64,000 bases of DNA from Bartonella raoultii (GCF_019659805.1 NZ_JAIFRO010000004.1:124001-188000); one strand, 5' to 3'; positions 27,260 through 37,301 are shown, counted from the stretch's first letter. Notes: generated by a model from the letters alone, not told the origin. A program made the numbers and translations.

Positions 27260-30200
27260 ATGAGAAAAAGTCTTCAAGAAAACATAAAAATAAAAGGGAA
27301 AACTATTGTGTTACAGGAAAAAACATCAGAAAAAAAAAGCAATCAAGATGAAATAGAACAAATCCTTTTTGCTCATACTGATAAAGAAGATATCAATTGC
27401 TATAAGGACGAAGAACTCCAAAAAGCGACAACCACCGCTATTGAAGCATTTAACCTCCATAAAGCAGGCAAAAGCACCATTTGCTTTGCTCAAAACTTAA
27501 CCCGCAATAACAAACCTATAACAGTTATTACCCTCGTTAACGATAATAAACCTTTTCTTCTCGATTCCATTTTAAATATCTTTAACCAGCATAAAAACCG
27601 TATTTATTTAATTGCCCATCCAGTCCTTGATTGTGCTTCTGGACAACGCATCAGTCTGATGCAAATCCATATTGAGTCATTAAACGAGCAACAAATACAA
27701 AGCCTCAACAAAGAACTTACTTTAGTTTTTGAACAGGTCAATGCTGCTGTACAAGATTGGAAACCTATGCTTCAAGAAGTTGAAAAGCATATCCATGCCT
27801 ATCAAACCAATCTTCCTGCACATTACAAAAAAGAAGGTGAAAAAGCCATTGCTTTTCTTAACTGGTTAATGGATGAAAATTTCATCTTCCTTGGTATGCG
27901 CACTTATGATTTTATTAAAAATAAAAAACCCATAAAATCCTTTACAGCTAGTAACGTCGAACTTGGTATTCTCACCGATAACTCTGTGCGTATTATTGGT
28001 GATTCTCGAGTGGAAGAGCCCCCCCAAGAAGTTCTCTCCTTTATGGAAAGTGATAACCTACTCATTGTAACGAAAGCCAATAGTCGTTCAAAAGTTCATC
28101 GCTCTGTTTGGCTTGACTATATTGGCCTTAAAATCTTTGATAAAGAAGGAACCCTTTGTGGGGAGTTGCGTATTGTTGGATTATTTACTTCTTCTGCCTA
28201 CACACGTTCTATTTTACAAATTCCTTTCTTGAAAGAAAAAGCCCAAACTATCATTCAACGCCTTGGATATAATCGCACTGATTACTCTGGAAAAGCCCTT
28301 ATTAGTGTTTTAGAAACCTATCCAAGAGATGAAATGTTCCGTTCCAGCGTTGATACCTTAACAGAAAACGCTAAACTCATCATGCAATTAGATGAGCGAC
28401 CACGTTTACGCGTACTGGCACATACAGATTCTTTTGAACGCTTTGTTTCTATTCTTGTCTATATTCCTCGTAACCAATACAGCAGCACTATTCGCGAAAA
28501 AATCGGTGAATATTTCGTTGAACTCTACAAAGGTGATTTTTTTGAATCCTATCCACTGTTTTTAGAAAGTACACTCACACGCGTTTATTATATTATTCAT
28601 CGCAAAGGAAGCGAGACTGCTCCTTTTATCGAGCGTAGCATACTTGAACAAAATGTACGTTCTATAGCACGCAGCTGGGAAGATAGTGTTGAAGAAATTG
28701 CCCTTACCCGTAAAGTAACAAATAAACAAATGCATTTGGCAAGCCAATTCCCTATTAGCTACCGTGATTTGTTTTCCGTTGAAGAGGCCATTGAAGATGC
28801 AGGACATATTTTAAGTCTTCATGACAACAAGCCTCTTTTTGTAACATTTTATCATGCACACAATAAAGAACGAAACATCATTTCTCTCCGGCTCTTTCAT
28901 CGCCATGAAGCACTCGCTCTTTCCAAGCGCGTTCCTCTCCTTGAAAATATGGGATTTCGCGTTATTGCTGAACAAACACTTAAATTACCAGATGACAATG
29001 GACACTCTGTATATCTTCATGATATGCAACTGGAAAGTGCCTTTCAACTCCAGATTGATTTTGACAAAAATGCTCAAAAATATGCTGAAACATTTGAAGC
29101 TATTTGGGCACAAAATGCAGATAACGATGCCTTTAACGCTTTAACCCAAACAGCAGAACTTGATTGGCATAAAATTGTTATTTTACGCCATTATGGACGC
29201 TACCTCCAACAAGCTGGCATTCCTTATTCACAAGATCGTGTTGCTCAAACTTTAAATGCTTATCCTGATATTACCCAAGATCTTTATGCTTTATTTCATT
29301 TAAAATTTCATCAAAGCCATACAAAAAAAGAACGAGAAACAAATCAACCAATTATTCAGCAGCGTATTGAAGAAAAGTTACAAAAAGTATCAGGTTTAGA
29401 TGATGATCTCATTTTACGTCGTTATCGTAATCTGATCGAGGCAAGTTTACGAACCAACGCCTTTACGCCTCTTAAAAATGGAAGTCCAAGGCGTATTTTA
29501 GCAACCAAATTGGATCCACGCAAAATTGAAGGTTTACCTGAACCACGTCCTTATCGAGAAATTTTTGTTTACGGCCCAGAAGTTGAAGGGGTTCATTTGC
29601 GTTTTGGTCCTATTGCCCGCGGCGGAATTCGTTGGTCTGACCGCGCCTTAGATTACCGCACCGAAATACTCAGTCTGGTCAAAGCGCAACAGGTTAAAAA
29701 TGCCGTTATTGTCCCTGTAGGCGCAAAAGGAGGCTTTTATCCTCATCGACTTCCTCAAACCAATGATCGTGCTGTCATAATAGAAGCAGCACGACAAGCG
29801 TATATTGACTTCATCACAGCATTGCTTTCCATTACCGATAATTTGGTTAATGGTAAAATAAATGCTCCCCATGATGTCATCTGTCATGATGACCATGACC
29901 CTTATTTTGTTGTTGCTGCAGATAAAGGTACAGCGACCTTCTCTGATACAGCCAATACTCTTAGCCAAGAAAATCATTTTTGGCTCGATGATGCTTTTGC
30001 CTCTGGGGGATCCGCAGGTTATGACCATAAAGCCATTGGAATTACAGCCAAAGGTGCATGGGAAGCAGTAAAAAGACATTTTCGAGAATCTTTCCATCGC
30101 GATATTCAAACAACACCTTTCACCTGTGTGGGCGTTGGTGATATGTCAGGTGATGTTTTTGGAAATGGAATGCTCCTTTCCAAACAAACACAATTGATCG

Positions 30201-31996
30201 CTGCTTTTGATCACCGCGATATCTTTATCGATCCAAATCCCAATATAGCCGAAAGCTATGCAGAACGCATGCGTCTTTTTCAACTTCCGCGTTCCAGTTG
30301 GCAAGATTATGATCTGCAAAAATTATCAAAGGGTGGAGGCATCTTTTCACGTAAAGAAAAAACCATTACTCTTTCACCTGAAGCAGCACAAGCTATTGGT
30401 TTTGAAAAGAAAACAGGAACGCCCTTTGAAATTATCTCTGCAATTCTTAAAGCACCAGTTGATCTTTTATGGTTTGGTGGTATTGGCACCTATATCCGAT
30501 CTGCAACAGAAACCGATGCTCAAGTTGGTGATCGTGCCAATGATGCACTTCGCATTACTGGTCAACAAGTACGCGCTAAAATTATTGGTGAAGGTGCTAA
30601 TCTTGGTGTTACACAACGTGGCCGAATTGAATATGTCTTAAACGGTGGACGATGCAATACGGACGCGATCGATAATTCTGCTGGAGTGAATTGTTCAGAT
30701 ATTGAAGTCAATCTTAAAATTGTTCTTGCATCAGCCCTTCGGGCCAAAACACTTACCCGTGAAGCACGCAATCAACTCCTGAAAACAATGACCCCTCAAG
30801 TTGAACAGCTTGTACTACGTAATAATTATTTACAACCACTTGCTCTTTCTCTCGCAGAAAGCCAAAGCGCTGTTGATTTGCCTTATCAAATACGATTTAT
30901 GCATGATTTAGAGCAAAAAAAGCTTCTCGATCGTAGAGTTGAAGTTCTTCCTGATGAGCAAACGTTGCAAAAAAGAAGAACCCAAGGACAGGGCCTTGTG
31001 CGTCCAGAACTTGCTGTTATTTTAGCCTATGCTAAATTAACCCTCAAAGAGGAAATTGCCCATAATCCCATCGTTGATGATGATTATTTCAACACAACTT
31101 TGTTGCATTATTTTCCAACCCAAATTCAAGAAAAGTTTGAGCAGGAGATCATTAACCACCAGTTGCGTCGTAATATTATCGCAACGCTTATTGCAAATGA
31201 TATTGTCAACCGTGGAGGACCAACTTTTGTTAATCGACTACAAGATGCAAAAGAACAAAAGGTTGAAAATATTATTCGCGCTTTTATTGCTGTTCGTGAC
31301 GGTTTTGAAATTCCCCAATTATCTGATCAAATTGATAATCTTGATAATAAAATACCAGGTTCTACGCAAAATAAATTCTATGCCGCAATTACTTCAATGC
31401 TTTTTGAAACAACCCATTGGGCTTTGTACAATATGAATTTTTCTGTTGCATTAGCAGAAGTTGTCAAAACAATCAAACAAGCCCGCACTCTGATTGAAAA
31501 ACAACTCACACATTCAAATGATAAAGACATTAATCAAAAAATTAAGGAGAAAACAACACACTATCGTGAAGAAGGTGCTCCAGAAGCTTTAGCAAAACAA
31601 TTGGCTCTCTTGGAAGCTTCTCCCATAATTTGTGATATTGCCTTAATTGCAAAACAAAGCGACAGCGATCTGATTAAAACGGCAGAGATTTATTTTTCAT
31701 TGACTCAAATCCTTCGTGTAAACCGCATTTATGAAGCAAGCCGGACAATTCCTATCCTTGATTATTACGATAGTATGGCCTTAAACCAAGCTAAAGAAAA
31801 TATTGTCGAAAGTTTACGGGAAATTGTTATAAAAATTCTAAAAAACCATGGCGCACAAAAAGATCCATTTGCTGCTTGGATAAAACCAAAAGAAGATCAA
31901 ATTCATAATATAACGAACCGTATTGGTGCTCTTATTGAAAATGATCTCAATATTTCTCGTTTTACTTTTGCAGCAGGGTTGATTTCAAAACTTTAA
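27260..31996 (+). CDS. NAD-specific glutamate dehydrogenase, large (about 180 kDa) class
   Basis: Catabolic enzyme converting glutamate to 2-oxoglutarate and ammonia. At 1578 residues it matches the large GDH class: N-terminal ACT-like regions (about 1-600), then a catalytic core with RFGPIARGGIRWSDRALDYRTE (in parts: RFGPIARGGIRWSD and YRTE), the lysine segment NAVIVPVGAKGGF, and GDMSGDVFGNGMLLS. An NAD-binding region follows (LLWFGGIGTYIRS, KIIGEGANLGVTQ). The ATG at 27260 has no Shine-Dalgarno; an in-frame GTG at 27308 has AAAGGG nine bases upstream and may be the real start. Glutamate is a likely carbon source for this bacterium. A decayed copy of the gene's 3' end lies at 32329-32471. 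Confidence 0.95.
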   Translation: MRKSLQENIKIKGKTIVLQEKTSEKKSNQDEIEQILFAHTDKEDINCYKDEELQKATTTAIEAFNLHKAGKSTICFAQNLTRNNKPITVITLVNDNKPFLLDSILNIFNQHKNRIYLIAHPVLDCASGQRISLMQIHIESLNEQQIQSLNKELTLVFEQVNAAVQDWKPMLQEVEKHIHAYQTNLPAHYKKEGEKAIAFLNWLMDENFIFLGMRTYDFIKNKKPIKSFTASNVELGILTDNSVRIIGDSRVEEPPQEVLSFMESDNLLIVTKANSRSKVHRSVWLDYIGLKIFDKEGTLCGELRIVGLFTSSAYTRSILQIPFLKEKAQTIIQRLGYNRTDYSGKALISVLETYPRDEMFRSSVDTLTENAKLIMQLDERPRLRVLAHTDSFERFVSILVYIPRNQYSSTIREKIGEYFVELYKGDFFESYPLFLESTLTRVYYIIHRKGSETAPFIERSILEQNVRSIARSWEDSVEEIALTRKVTNKQMHLASQFPISYRDLFSVEEAIEDAGHILSLHDNKPLFVTFYHAHNKERNIISLRLFHRHEALALSKRVPLLENMGFRVIAEQTLKLPDDNGHSVYLHDMQLESAFQLQIDFDKNAQKYAETFEAIWAQNADNDAFNALTQTAELDWHKIVILRHYGRYLQQAGIPYSQDRVAQTLNAYPDITQDLYALFHLKFHQSHTKKERETNQPIIQQRIEEKLQKVSGLDDDLILRRYRNLIEASLRTNAFTPLKNGSPRRILATKLDPRKIEGLPEPRPYREIFVYGPEVEGVHLRFGPIARGGIRWSDRALDYRTEILSLVKAQQVKNAVIVPVGAKGGFYPHRLPQTNDRAVIIEAARQAYIDFITALLSITDNLVNGKINAPHDVICHDDHDPYFVVAADKGTATFSDTANTLSQENHFWLDDAFASGGSAGYDHKAIGITAKGAWEAVKRHFRESFHRDIQTTPFTCVGVGDMSGDVFGNGMLLSKQTQLIAAFDHRDIFIDPNPNIAESYAERMRLFQLPRSSWQDYDLQKLSKGGGIFSRKEKTITLSPEAAQAIGFEKKTGTPFEIISAILKAPVDLLWFGGIGTYIRSATETDAQVGDRANDALRITGQQVRAKIIGEGANLGVTQRGRIEYVLNGGRCNTDAIDNSAGVNCSDIEVNLKIVLASALRAKTLTREARNQLLKTMTPQVEQLVLRNNYLQPLALSLAESQSAVDLPYQIRFMHDLEQKKLLDRRVEVLPDEQTLQKRRTQGQGLVRPELAVILAYAKLTLKEEIAHNPIVDDDYFNTTLLHYFPTQIQEKFEQEIINHQLRRNIIATLIANDIVNRGGPTFVNRLQDAKEQKVENIIRAFIAVRDGFEIPQLSDQIDNLDNKIPGSTQNKFYAAITSMLFETTHWALYNMNFSVALAEVVKTIKQARTLIEKQLTHSNDKDINQKIKEKTTHYREEGAPEALAKQLALLEASPIICDIALIAKQSDSDLIKTAEIYFSLTQILRVNRIYEASRTIPILDYYDSMALNQAKENIVESLREIVIKILKNHGAQKDPFAAWIKPKEDQIHNITNRIGALIENDLNISRFTFAAGLISKL

Positions 31997-32051
31997 AATC
32001 TAGTTTTTCAAGCTTAAAGCAGAATAAAGTTCCAAATTTTTAAAATTTCTT

Positions 32052-32080
32052 ATTGCTTACTCCATTATGGGGTAAGCAAT
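32052..32080. repeat. Long perfect inverted repeat after the gdh gene
   Basis: ATTGCTTACTCCAT, T, ATGGGGTAAGCAAT: about 14 pairs (one G-T) around a single-base centre, 55 bases past the gdh stop. There is no T-run on either side, so it is not a classical terminator. It could act as one with a larger loop, or be a binding site. Confidence 0.7.
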
Positions 32081-32328
32081 GAAAAATACAAGAAGAGTCA
32101 TCCACATAATGAAGCATTTACATTTTTGGACAAAATGTTCAAAAGGAAAAGAATATCGACTTATACAAGAGACAAAAGCTATAAGAAGCTTTGCATACTG
32201 AGGGGTAGATTTAAAGCTTCTTCTAGATATCCCTTTATCATGAAGAAAAAAGCCTACTAATACGCAACATGAGCGCTTAAAAAAGCAATGTATTATAGTT
32301 TTTAATTTTTCAAAAAAGCAGAAACAAG

Positions 32329-32471
32329 AAAAGATCCATTTGCTGCTTGGATAAAACCAAAAGAAGATCAAATTCATAATATAACGAACCGTATTGGTGC
32401 TCTCACTGAAAATGCATCTCCATATTTTTTATTTTATCATTGCAAGTAATATTGGTTACACGACTTTAAAA
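32329..32471 (+). pseudogene. Decayed duplicate of the gdh 3' end
   Basis: This stretch repeats gdh 31858-31999 at a distance of 471 bases. The first 75 bases (32329-32403) are identical to the gene; then two single-base changes appear, and beyond 32413 similarity falls to roughly 70 percent up to the shared ACTTTAAAA stop region. The sharp change from perfect to poor identity suggests gene conversion of the first block after an older duplication. It encodes nothing on its own. Confidence 0.85.
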
Positions 32472-32487
32472 CCCAAATATTCAAACT

Positions 32488-33534
32488 TTAAAGGGGTGCA
32501 AGGCGTCCAAGTTTTACAAATCCTAGTTTTACCCACCCATGATTAATCAGCAAAGAAAAAACAGAAGAACCATCCGCATTTTGAGGAAAACTATTCAAAA
32601 TAAAAAATAAAGTTTCAAGAGTGCGCTCTTGCGCAGGAAATAAGTGCTGTAAAGTCGTAAGCAGTTTTGTCTTTTGAAGAAAGGAAATTTGAAATTTTGC
32701 GGTCAAATACCCCTCATCATCAAAAGAGAACGGCCCGCTAACATGCAACACTCCCCCAGTTTGAAAAGTTAATTCGCTATGCTTTAAAAAACCACTTTTC
32801 CCATACAGATGCTGTTTCCAATTTCTTTCATTATGGGCATCAAATAAATTGTCCATATCATCAAAAGTCCACTGTAAATTGCCGTCTACTTTTGGAAAAT
32901 CAGAAAAATAAGGTGAAAAAAGATAAGAAACATCAAAATCATCAAAAATCATATATCCTGATAATTGATTCTTCTCACGTTTAAGATCAAGTTTTAAAAA
33001 TTCAGCTGCTATTTTGGGGAGTACATTATTCTGATCTAACGAATGTGTAATGATACCATAAGTATCTTTCAAAGAGACTTCATTTTCAGCATTTTCTTGT
33101 CTCATTTTTGTATCTGTTGCCTGTGTTTTCAATTTTCTTTGATGATTTTTCTTTTCAAGAAAAGAAATTTCAAGCCCTTCAGCCCTTAACTTTAATTTTT
33201 GATCTCTTTTCCAATAAGGCTCGGTTTCAATCACAAGCTTACGCCAATGTGATACTATAGGAGACTTTCCCATGAAAACAATTGATGCAGGCGAATGAAC
33301 ATTAAATTCTATCCAATGCGATGCATAAACTGGTGCATTAACGGTTAAATGTCCTGTTGATAAAGAAACTCCGCGTAAAGGCCAATCCAATTGAAATTTA
33401 TCACAAAGAATACCGATACGGAATGGATAACCATTTTTACGCAGATGTACACACGTAGCTGTTATGTCATGAGAAGATATTTTTGCAAATAAATGGGAAA
33501 CATGGTCTTCTATTTTACGTGAAAAAAAAACCAC
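32488..33534 (-). CDS. DUF2125 family protein, N-terminal anchor out of frame
   Basis: A 348-codon frame with the DUF2125 signature NGYPFRIGILCDKFQLDWP (about 34-52), then GVSLSTGHLTVNAPVYASH. DUF2125 proteins of Rhizobiales are envelope proteins of unknown function, with an N-terminal membrane helix that this frame lacks. The helix is encoded directly upstream (33531-33638, GTG start) in another frame: it reads LRFLFYSFFCLMLIFIYSATW and runs into the DUF2125 frame at a run of nine A bases (33522-33530). Seven or ten would restore one frame of about 382 codons. So this is a frameshifted gene, a phase-variable gene, or a sequencing error. It lies on the same strand as the amidotransferase gene. 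Confidence 0.82.
   Translation of the reverse strand: MVFFSRKIEDHVSHLFAKISSHDITATCVHLRKNGYPFRIGILCDKFQLDWPLRGVSLSTGHLTVNAPVYASHWIEFNVHSPASIVFMGKSPIVSHWRKLVIETEPYWKRDQKLKLRAEGLEISFLEKKNHQRKLKTQATDTKMRQENAENEVSLKDTYGIITHSLDQNNVLPKIAAEFLKLDLKREKNQLSGYMIFDDFDVSYLFSPYFSDFPKVDGNLQWTFDDMDNLFDAHNERNWKQHLYGKSGFLKHSELTFQTGGVLHVSGPFSFDDEGYLTAKFQISFLQKTKLLTTLQHLFPAQERTLETLFFILNSFPQNADGSSVFSLLINHGWVKLGFVKLGRLAPL
33522..33530 (-). repeat. Homopolymer (A9/T9) at the DUF2125 frame break
   Basis: Nine consecutive A on the plus strand (T on the coding strand). The upstream membrane-helix frame and the downstream DUF2125 frame differ by exactly one base across this run. Confidence 0.85.
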
Positions 33535-33684
33535 GTTGCACTATAAATAAATATGAGCATCAAACAAAAAAAACTGTAAAATAAAAAGCGCAAAGCGTGA
33601 CTTTTCCGCAATAGCCGTAATTGAAAGGACGTAAACACAATAAAAGCTTTCCTTATCTCATAATGATAAACAGTCTTTTAAGCT

Positions 33685-34434
33685 TCACACAAGCGCATCA
33701 GATACGCCAAAAATCTGTTGTAATGCCTCTTCAAACCATTTGCTCAATGCCTGATCATAAATAAGGCGACCTTTGAAATGCGCAGCAGCAGGTTGTGCTC
33801 CCTTTTCGGTTAATTTATGTGCTGAACCAACCACTAAACGCTGTATCATAGCACGCGTAAATTCAGCATGAAATTGTAATCCCCACGCATTTTTTCCATA
33901 ACGAAACGCTTGCGTAGGATATGTATTTCCTGTTGCCAAAAGCACTGCCTCTTTAGGTAAATCAAAAATACCTTCATCGTGAAATTGGTAAACCATTTCT
34001 GGCCAATTCATCAGTATTTTTCCTTGTGGAGTAGCTTGGAGTGGATACCATCCTACTTCAACTGTCCCATCACTTTTTGTTCCAACACTGCCTCCTAAAT
34101 TTCGTGCCAACATTTGTGCTCCAAGACAAATTCCCAAAAAAGGTTTATCCTCTTTCAATGACAAAGAAATCCAATCAATTTCTTTGCTGATATAATCTTC
34201 TTTATCATTGACACTCATCGACCCTCCCAACATAACAACACCAGCATATTGCTCCAGTGTAGAAGGAAGGTTTTGCCCCAAAATTGGACGATAAATATCA
34301 AGATCAAAACCATTTTCTTGCAAGAATTTCCCCAAACGACCAGTGTATGTAGATGTACGACGATGCATAACAATTGCAATTTTTGGTTTATTGTTTTTTT
34401 GTTTTTTATCAGTACATTTTTGTATCAAAAACAT
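33685..34434 (-). CDS. Class I glutamine amidotransferase domain protein
   Basis: A 249-residue stand-alone class I amidotransferase similar to the GATase part of GMP synthase. The nucleophile Cys is in FLGICLGAQMLA (about 115-126), the catalytic His in LQFHAEFT (about 196-203), and VMLGGSMSVND forms the oxyanion region (about 78-88). Such proteins in alphaproteobacteria are annotated as GMP synthase-like or gamma-glutamyl hydrolase-like; the substrate is unknown. The first 15 residues are Lys-rich and may not all be translated. True GuaA would carry an ATP-pyrophosphatase domain, absent here. Confidence 0.85.
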   Translation of the reverse strand: MFLIQKCTDKKQKNNKPKIAIVMHRRTSTYTGRLGKFLQENGFDLDIYRPILGQNLPSTLEQYAGVVMLGGSMSVNDKEDYISKEIDWISLSLKEDKPFLGICLGAQMLARNLGGSVGTKSDGTVEVGWYPLQATPQGKILMNWPEMVYQFHDEGIFDLPKEAVLLATGNTYPTQAFRYGKNAWGLQFHAEFTRAMIQRLVVGSAHKLTEKGAQPAAAHFKGRLIYDQALSKWFEEALQQIFGVSDALV

Positions 34435-34524
34435 TTTTTAACCAATCACTTTTACAACTTAAATGACATCTCACTTTTCAAATGAAAAAAATAGCCGTTT
34501 ATAATACGCACTATAACCATTCTT

Positions 34525-36084
34525 TTAAAATAAACGAAACTTCTTTTTTAACAAAGATGCTCCCTCTTCTTCTGTTTTAACGCCTGGATCATCAACATTT
34601 AAGTGGGTTTGTTTTACCATTTCTTTTTGATGTGTTTTGACATCTTGTTTGTTTATTTGAGTAAGTCGCAAAGAATTATCTTTTTCTATAGAAAATTCTT
34701 CAAGCTTCTTTTCTGTAACAGTATTTTTTTTCACGATATTTTCTTTATCTTCTTTTTTGGGCACAATATTGTCAGCCTCTAATGTAAGAAGAGGCATTCG
34801 CGGAGGTGCTTTCCATTCAAAACAATCCAAGCGCCCACTTATAGGAGAAACAGCTAACCAAGAAGGAAAAATAGTGCCATCACACATCCATACTGGATCG
34901 CGCTCAGCACGCAGTGCCAAAGAAAGCCATTGACGCATATCCCCTTGCTTATTTCCCTGTGCCTCTTCAATATCTGCCAATAATAAATAAACACTTTCCC
35001 GTGGATGATACTGAAGTGCTTTTTGTGCCTGTTCTCTTGCTAATGCTATTTCTCCAGCATCTAAAGCCGCTTTAGCAATGAGAAAAGCCGATTCAAATGT
35101 ATCTCTATTATAAGAGGCTAGTGTTTTTGCTTTTTTTAACCGTCCAGCAGCCCCTTTTTCTTTTTTTAAATAAAGTTTTCCTAAATCAGGATGAGGATTT
35201 TTCTGCCAAGCAGCAATAATCATTTTATCAGCTTTACGCGTTTCATTAAGCTTATAAAGAATATCAGCAGTAATGATGATTACCGGTATAAAATCAGGAT
35301 CTAATTTATATGCTTTTAAGATAGCTTTACGTGCTTCCATAGGTTTTGTTTCAAAAAGATGGAGTGCTTTCCCACTTAACAGCAAAACTTGGACATGATG
35401 ACGCTCTGCACTTGAACGAAGAGAACGTGGTAAAGTTTTTTGTGCTTTCTCAAAAAGGGTAAGTGCTTTATCCCACTCACCTTCAGCGCTTAATCGATCA
35501 AGTACAGTTTTATGCGCCCATAAAACTGTTGGTGATAAAGCTAGCGCCTCTTCTGCATATTGTTGTGCTGCTTCATAAGCTTTACTCTTCATAGCTTCAC
35601 GGAACAAACCATAAAGCCCAACCAATTTTGTTTGTGGTTCCTTTCTCATTTCCTCATAAACAGCAATGGCGCGCAACGAATTATTCTGCAAAGACAATGT
35701 TTGAGCTTGTAAGAGTTTTGCTAAGGGTTCCTGTTTTTTTGCAAGATATTTTACAACACGTGCTTCCATTTTTTGTGCTAAAAGACCATCTCCTGCAAAA
35801 GCTGCAAGAATTCCTTGTGAAAGTGCTTCATAACCGCGCTTTTGGTTACGTTTGTCAAAATAATGAAAAAGAGAATGAGGTATAGAAAACAAGGCCGATA
35901 ACAACAACCATAAAAGCACCAAAATTCCAACAAACAAAATAAGCAAACTTAAAACAGTAAGCAATGAAGCAGAAAATCTCAGGTGCAAAAATGTAAGGAC
36001 AAAGATACCGTTGTGATTAGCAACCCATCCCAAAGCCAAACCAATTATACAAACAACAAAAGTATAAATAAAAATACGTATCAT
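34525..36084 (-). CDS. HemY-like membrane protein with TPR repeats
   Basis: A 519-residue protein with two N-terminal helices (about 5-27 and 40-65), a HemY_N region and a helical TPR-like part (about 95-400). The tail of about 100 residues is Lys/Glu/Thr-rich and probably disordered. In alphaproteobacteria hemY follows hemC, hemD and the mic60-like gene. The name comes from E. coli operon position; the gene is not a heme enzyme, and a role in envelope or complex assembly is more likely. It begins 11 bases after the Mic60-like gene, so they are co-transcribed. Confidence 0.85.
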   Translation of the reverse strand: MIRIFIYTFVVCIIGLALGWVANHNGIFVLTFLHLRFSASLLTVLSLLILFVGILVLLWLLLSALFSIPHSLFHYFDKRNQKRGYEALSQGILAAFAGDGLLAQKMEARVVKYLAKKQEPLAKLLQAQTLSLQNNSLRAIAVYEEMRKEPQTKLVGLYGLFREAMKSKAYEAAQQYAEEALALSPTVLWAHKTVLDRLSAEGEWDKALTLFEKAQKTLPRSLRSSAERHHVQVLLLSGKALHLFETKPMEARKAILKAYKLDPDFIPVIIITADILYKLNETRKADKMIIAAWQKNPHPDLGKLYLKKEKGAAGRLKKAKTLASYNRDTFESAFLIAKAALDAGEIALAREQAQKALQYHPRESVYLLLADIEEAQGNKQGDMRQWLSLALRAERDPVWMCDGTIFPSWLAVSPISGRLDCFEWKAPPRMPLLTLEADNIVPKKEDKENIVKKNTVTEKKLEEFSIEKDNSLRLTQINKQDVKTHQKEMVKQTHLNVDDPGVKTEEEGASLLKKKFRLF

Positions 36085-36095
36085 CTTAAGCCTAT

Positions 36096-37301
36096 TTACA
36101 TCTTTGTTGCCTTAACGGATCCTTGCTGTACAGACAGCAGCAACTGTTGAAGAGACCGCTGAACAGCCATGTGTGTTTCAAGTTGATAGATAAAATCTAC
36201 CGAAACATCTTTTGCACTTTGAGGCAACGTTTTCCATTCACTCAAAGCTTTTTCATAATCACCCATTTGGATAGCAACCTCCATCCGCGCTGTAATTGCA
36301 CCCAAGGTTGTACCTTCAACATTCCCAATAGGGCGTGAAATGACGAGTCCTTTTACCCATGCCAAAATCCGTTCAAAAAAACTAGCATTTGAAGCAACAA
36401 TATTTTGCGTAGCAACAATGTCATCTGCAACATGCGCAAAATCAGCTGCAAGTTGTGCTGAACTTGGAAGCCCTATAGAGGCTGTCTTTTGTAATAGCTC
36501 AAGTCCATCCATCGAAGGTAATAATTGCTGTAATGTTTTTAATTCATTACTATAAGACCCACCACGCTCTACTGCATTTTTGAGTGAACTGATTGCAATA
36601 AAGAGCGCAGTATTTTTTTCTTTTGCTTTATCATTTTGAGCAGTAACCTTTTCCTGCATAGTCTCCACTTGCTTTTTTAACACAGCAAGATCATTTCTAT
36701 TTTCCTGTCCAACAGATATGGCTTTTTCCATATTTTTTGAAACTTCAATTAAAGTGTTCACATATTCTTCAAGTTCATTTACTTTTTTCTCTAAAGCAGC
36801 AAAAGCTTGTTTATTTTCTTTTTGCGATGCTTCATTACTTTGCGTTGTAGCAACACGCTGTGATGAAAAAGAAGAAAGATCTGTTTTCAAGGCATCAATT
36901 TCTTGAAGCACATTCTTTAATTGCTCCCGTGTTTCTTCACTTTGATTTTCAACAGTTTTAGCAATTTGTAAGGCTTTTTGTTCTTGAGCATGATTTTCTA
37001 CAAAAGAAGGAGAAAGAAAACCAGCCCATTGAAGCCCACCCCATAAAGCCAAAGTAATAATGCCCCCTAAAAGCCCTGAAATTGGCAAGAGAATCCACAT
37101 CATATGCGTTGTAGGTATATTTTGTTTATATTGCTTATTTGGTTTTTCTTCTATATCCGATTTTACAGTATTTTGTATTGTTTGCTCTACATCATGATTC
37201 AAAGCTTCATCATTGTGCATACTATCCTGTTTAATCGTAGATTCTTTAGGGCGAGCACTTGTATCACGGGATTTACCTTTAGATTTTGAAGAATCAGCCA
37301 T
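36096..37301 (-). CDS. Mic60/mitofilin-like inner-membrane protein (COG4223)
   Basis: About 401 residues: a charged Ser/Lys-rich cytoplasmic N-terminus (1-65), one transmembrane helix (about 70-95), a long coiled coil (about 105-240) and a C-terminal mitofilin-like domain with the helix FERILAWVKGLVISRP. This is the alphaproteobacterial homologue of Mic60, which shapes inner-membrane invaginations and contacts the outer membrane. The ATG at 37301 is preferred over a GTG at 37310; neither has a strong ribosome-binding site. In relatives hemC and hemD lie directly upstream; here tsaD is the divergent neighbour and no heme gene is present. Confidence 0.85.
   Translation of the reverse strand: MADSSKSKGKSRDTSARPKESTIKQDSMHNDEALNHDVEQTIQNTVKSDIEEKPNKQYKQNIPTTHMMWILLPISGLLGGIITLALWGGLQWAGFLSPSFVENHAQEQKALQIAKTVENQSEETREQLKNVLQEIDALKTDLSSFSSQRVATTQSNEASQKENKQAFAALEKKVNELEEYVNTLIEVSKNMEKAISVGQENRNDLAVLKKQVETMQEKVTAQNDKAKEKNTALFIAISSLKNAVERGGSYSNELKTLQQLLPSMDGLELLQKTASIGLPSSAQLAADFAHVADDIVATQNIVASNASFFERILAWVKGLVISRPIGNVEGTTLGAITARMEVAIQMGDYEKALSEWKTLPQSAKDVSVDFIYQLETHMAVQRSLQQLLLSVQQGSVKATKM

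Noticed and set aside
29648-30109. Long minus-strand frame inside the glutamate dehydrogenase gene
   Set aside because: Wholly inside a well-supported gene, with no family features.
32057-32377. Minus-strand 106-codon frame after gdh
   Set aside because: Runs through the inverted repeat and the gdh duplicate in antisense; no family signal.
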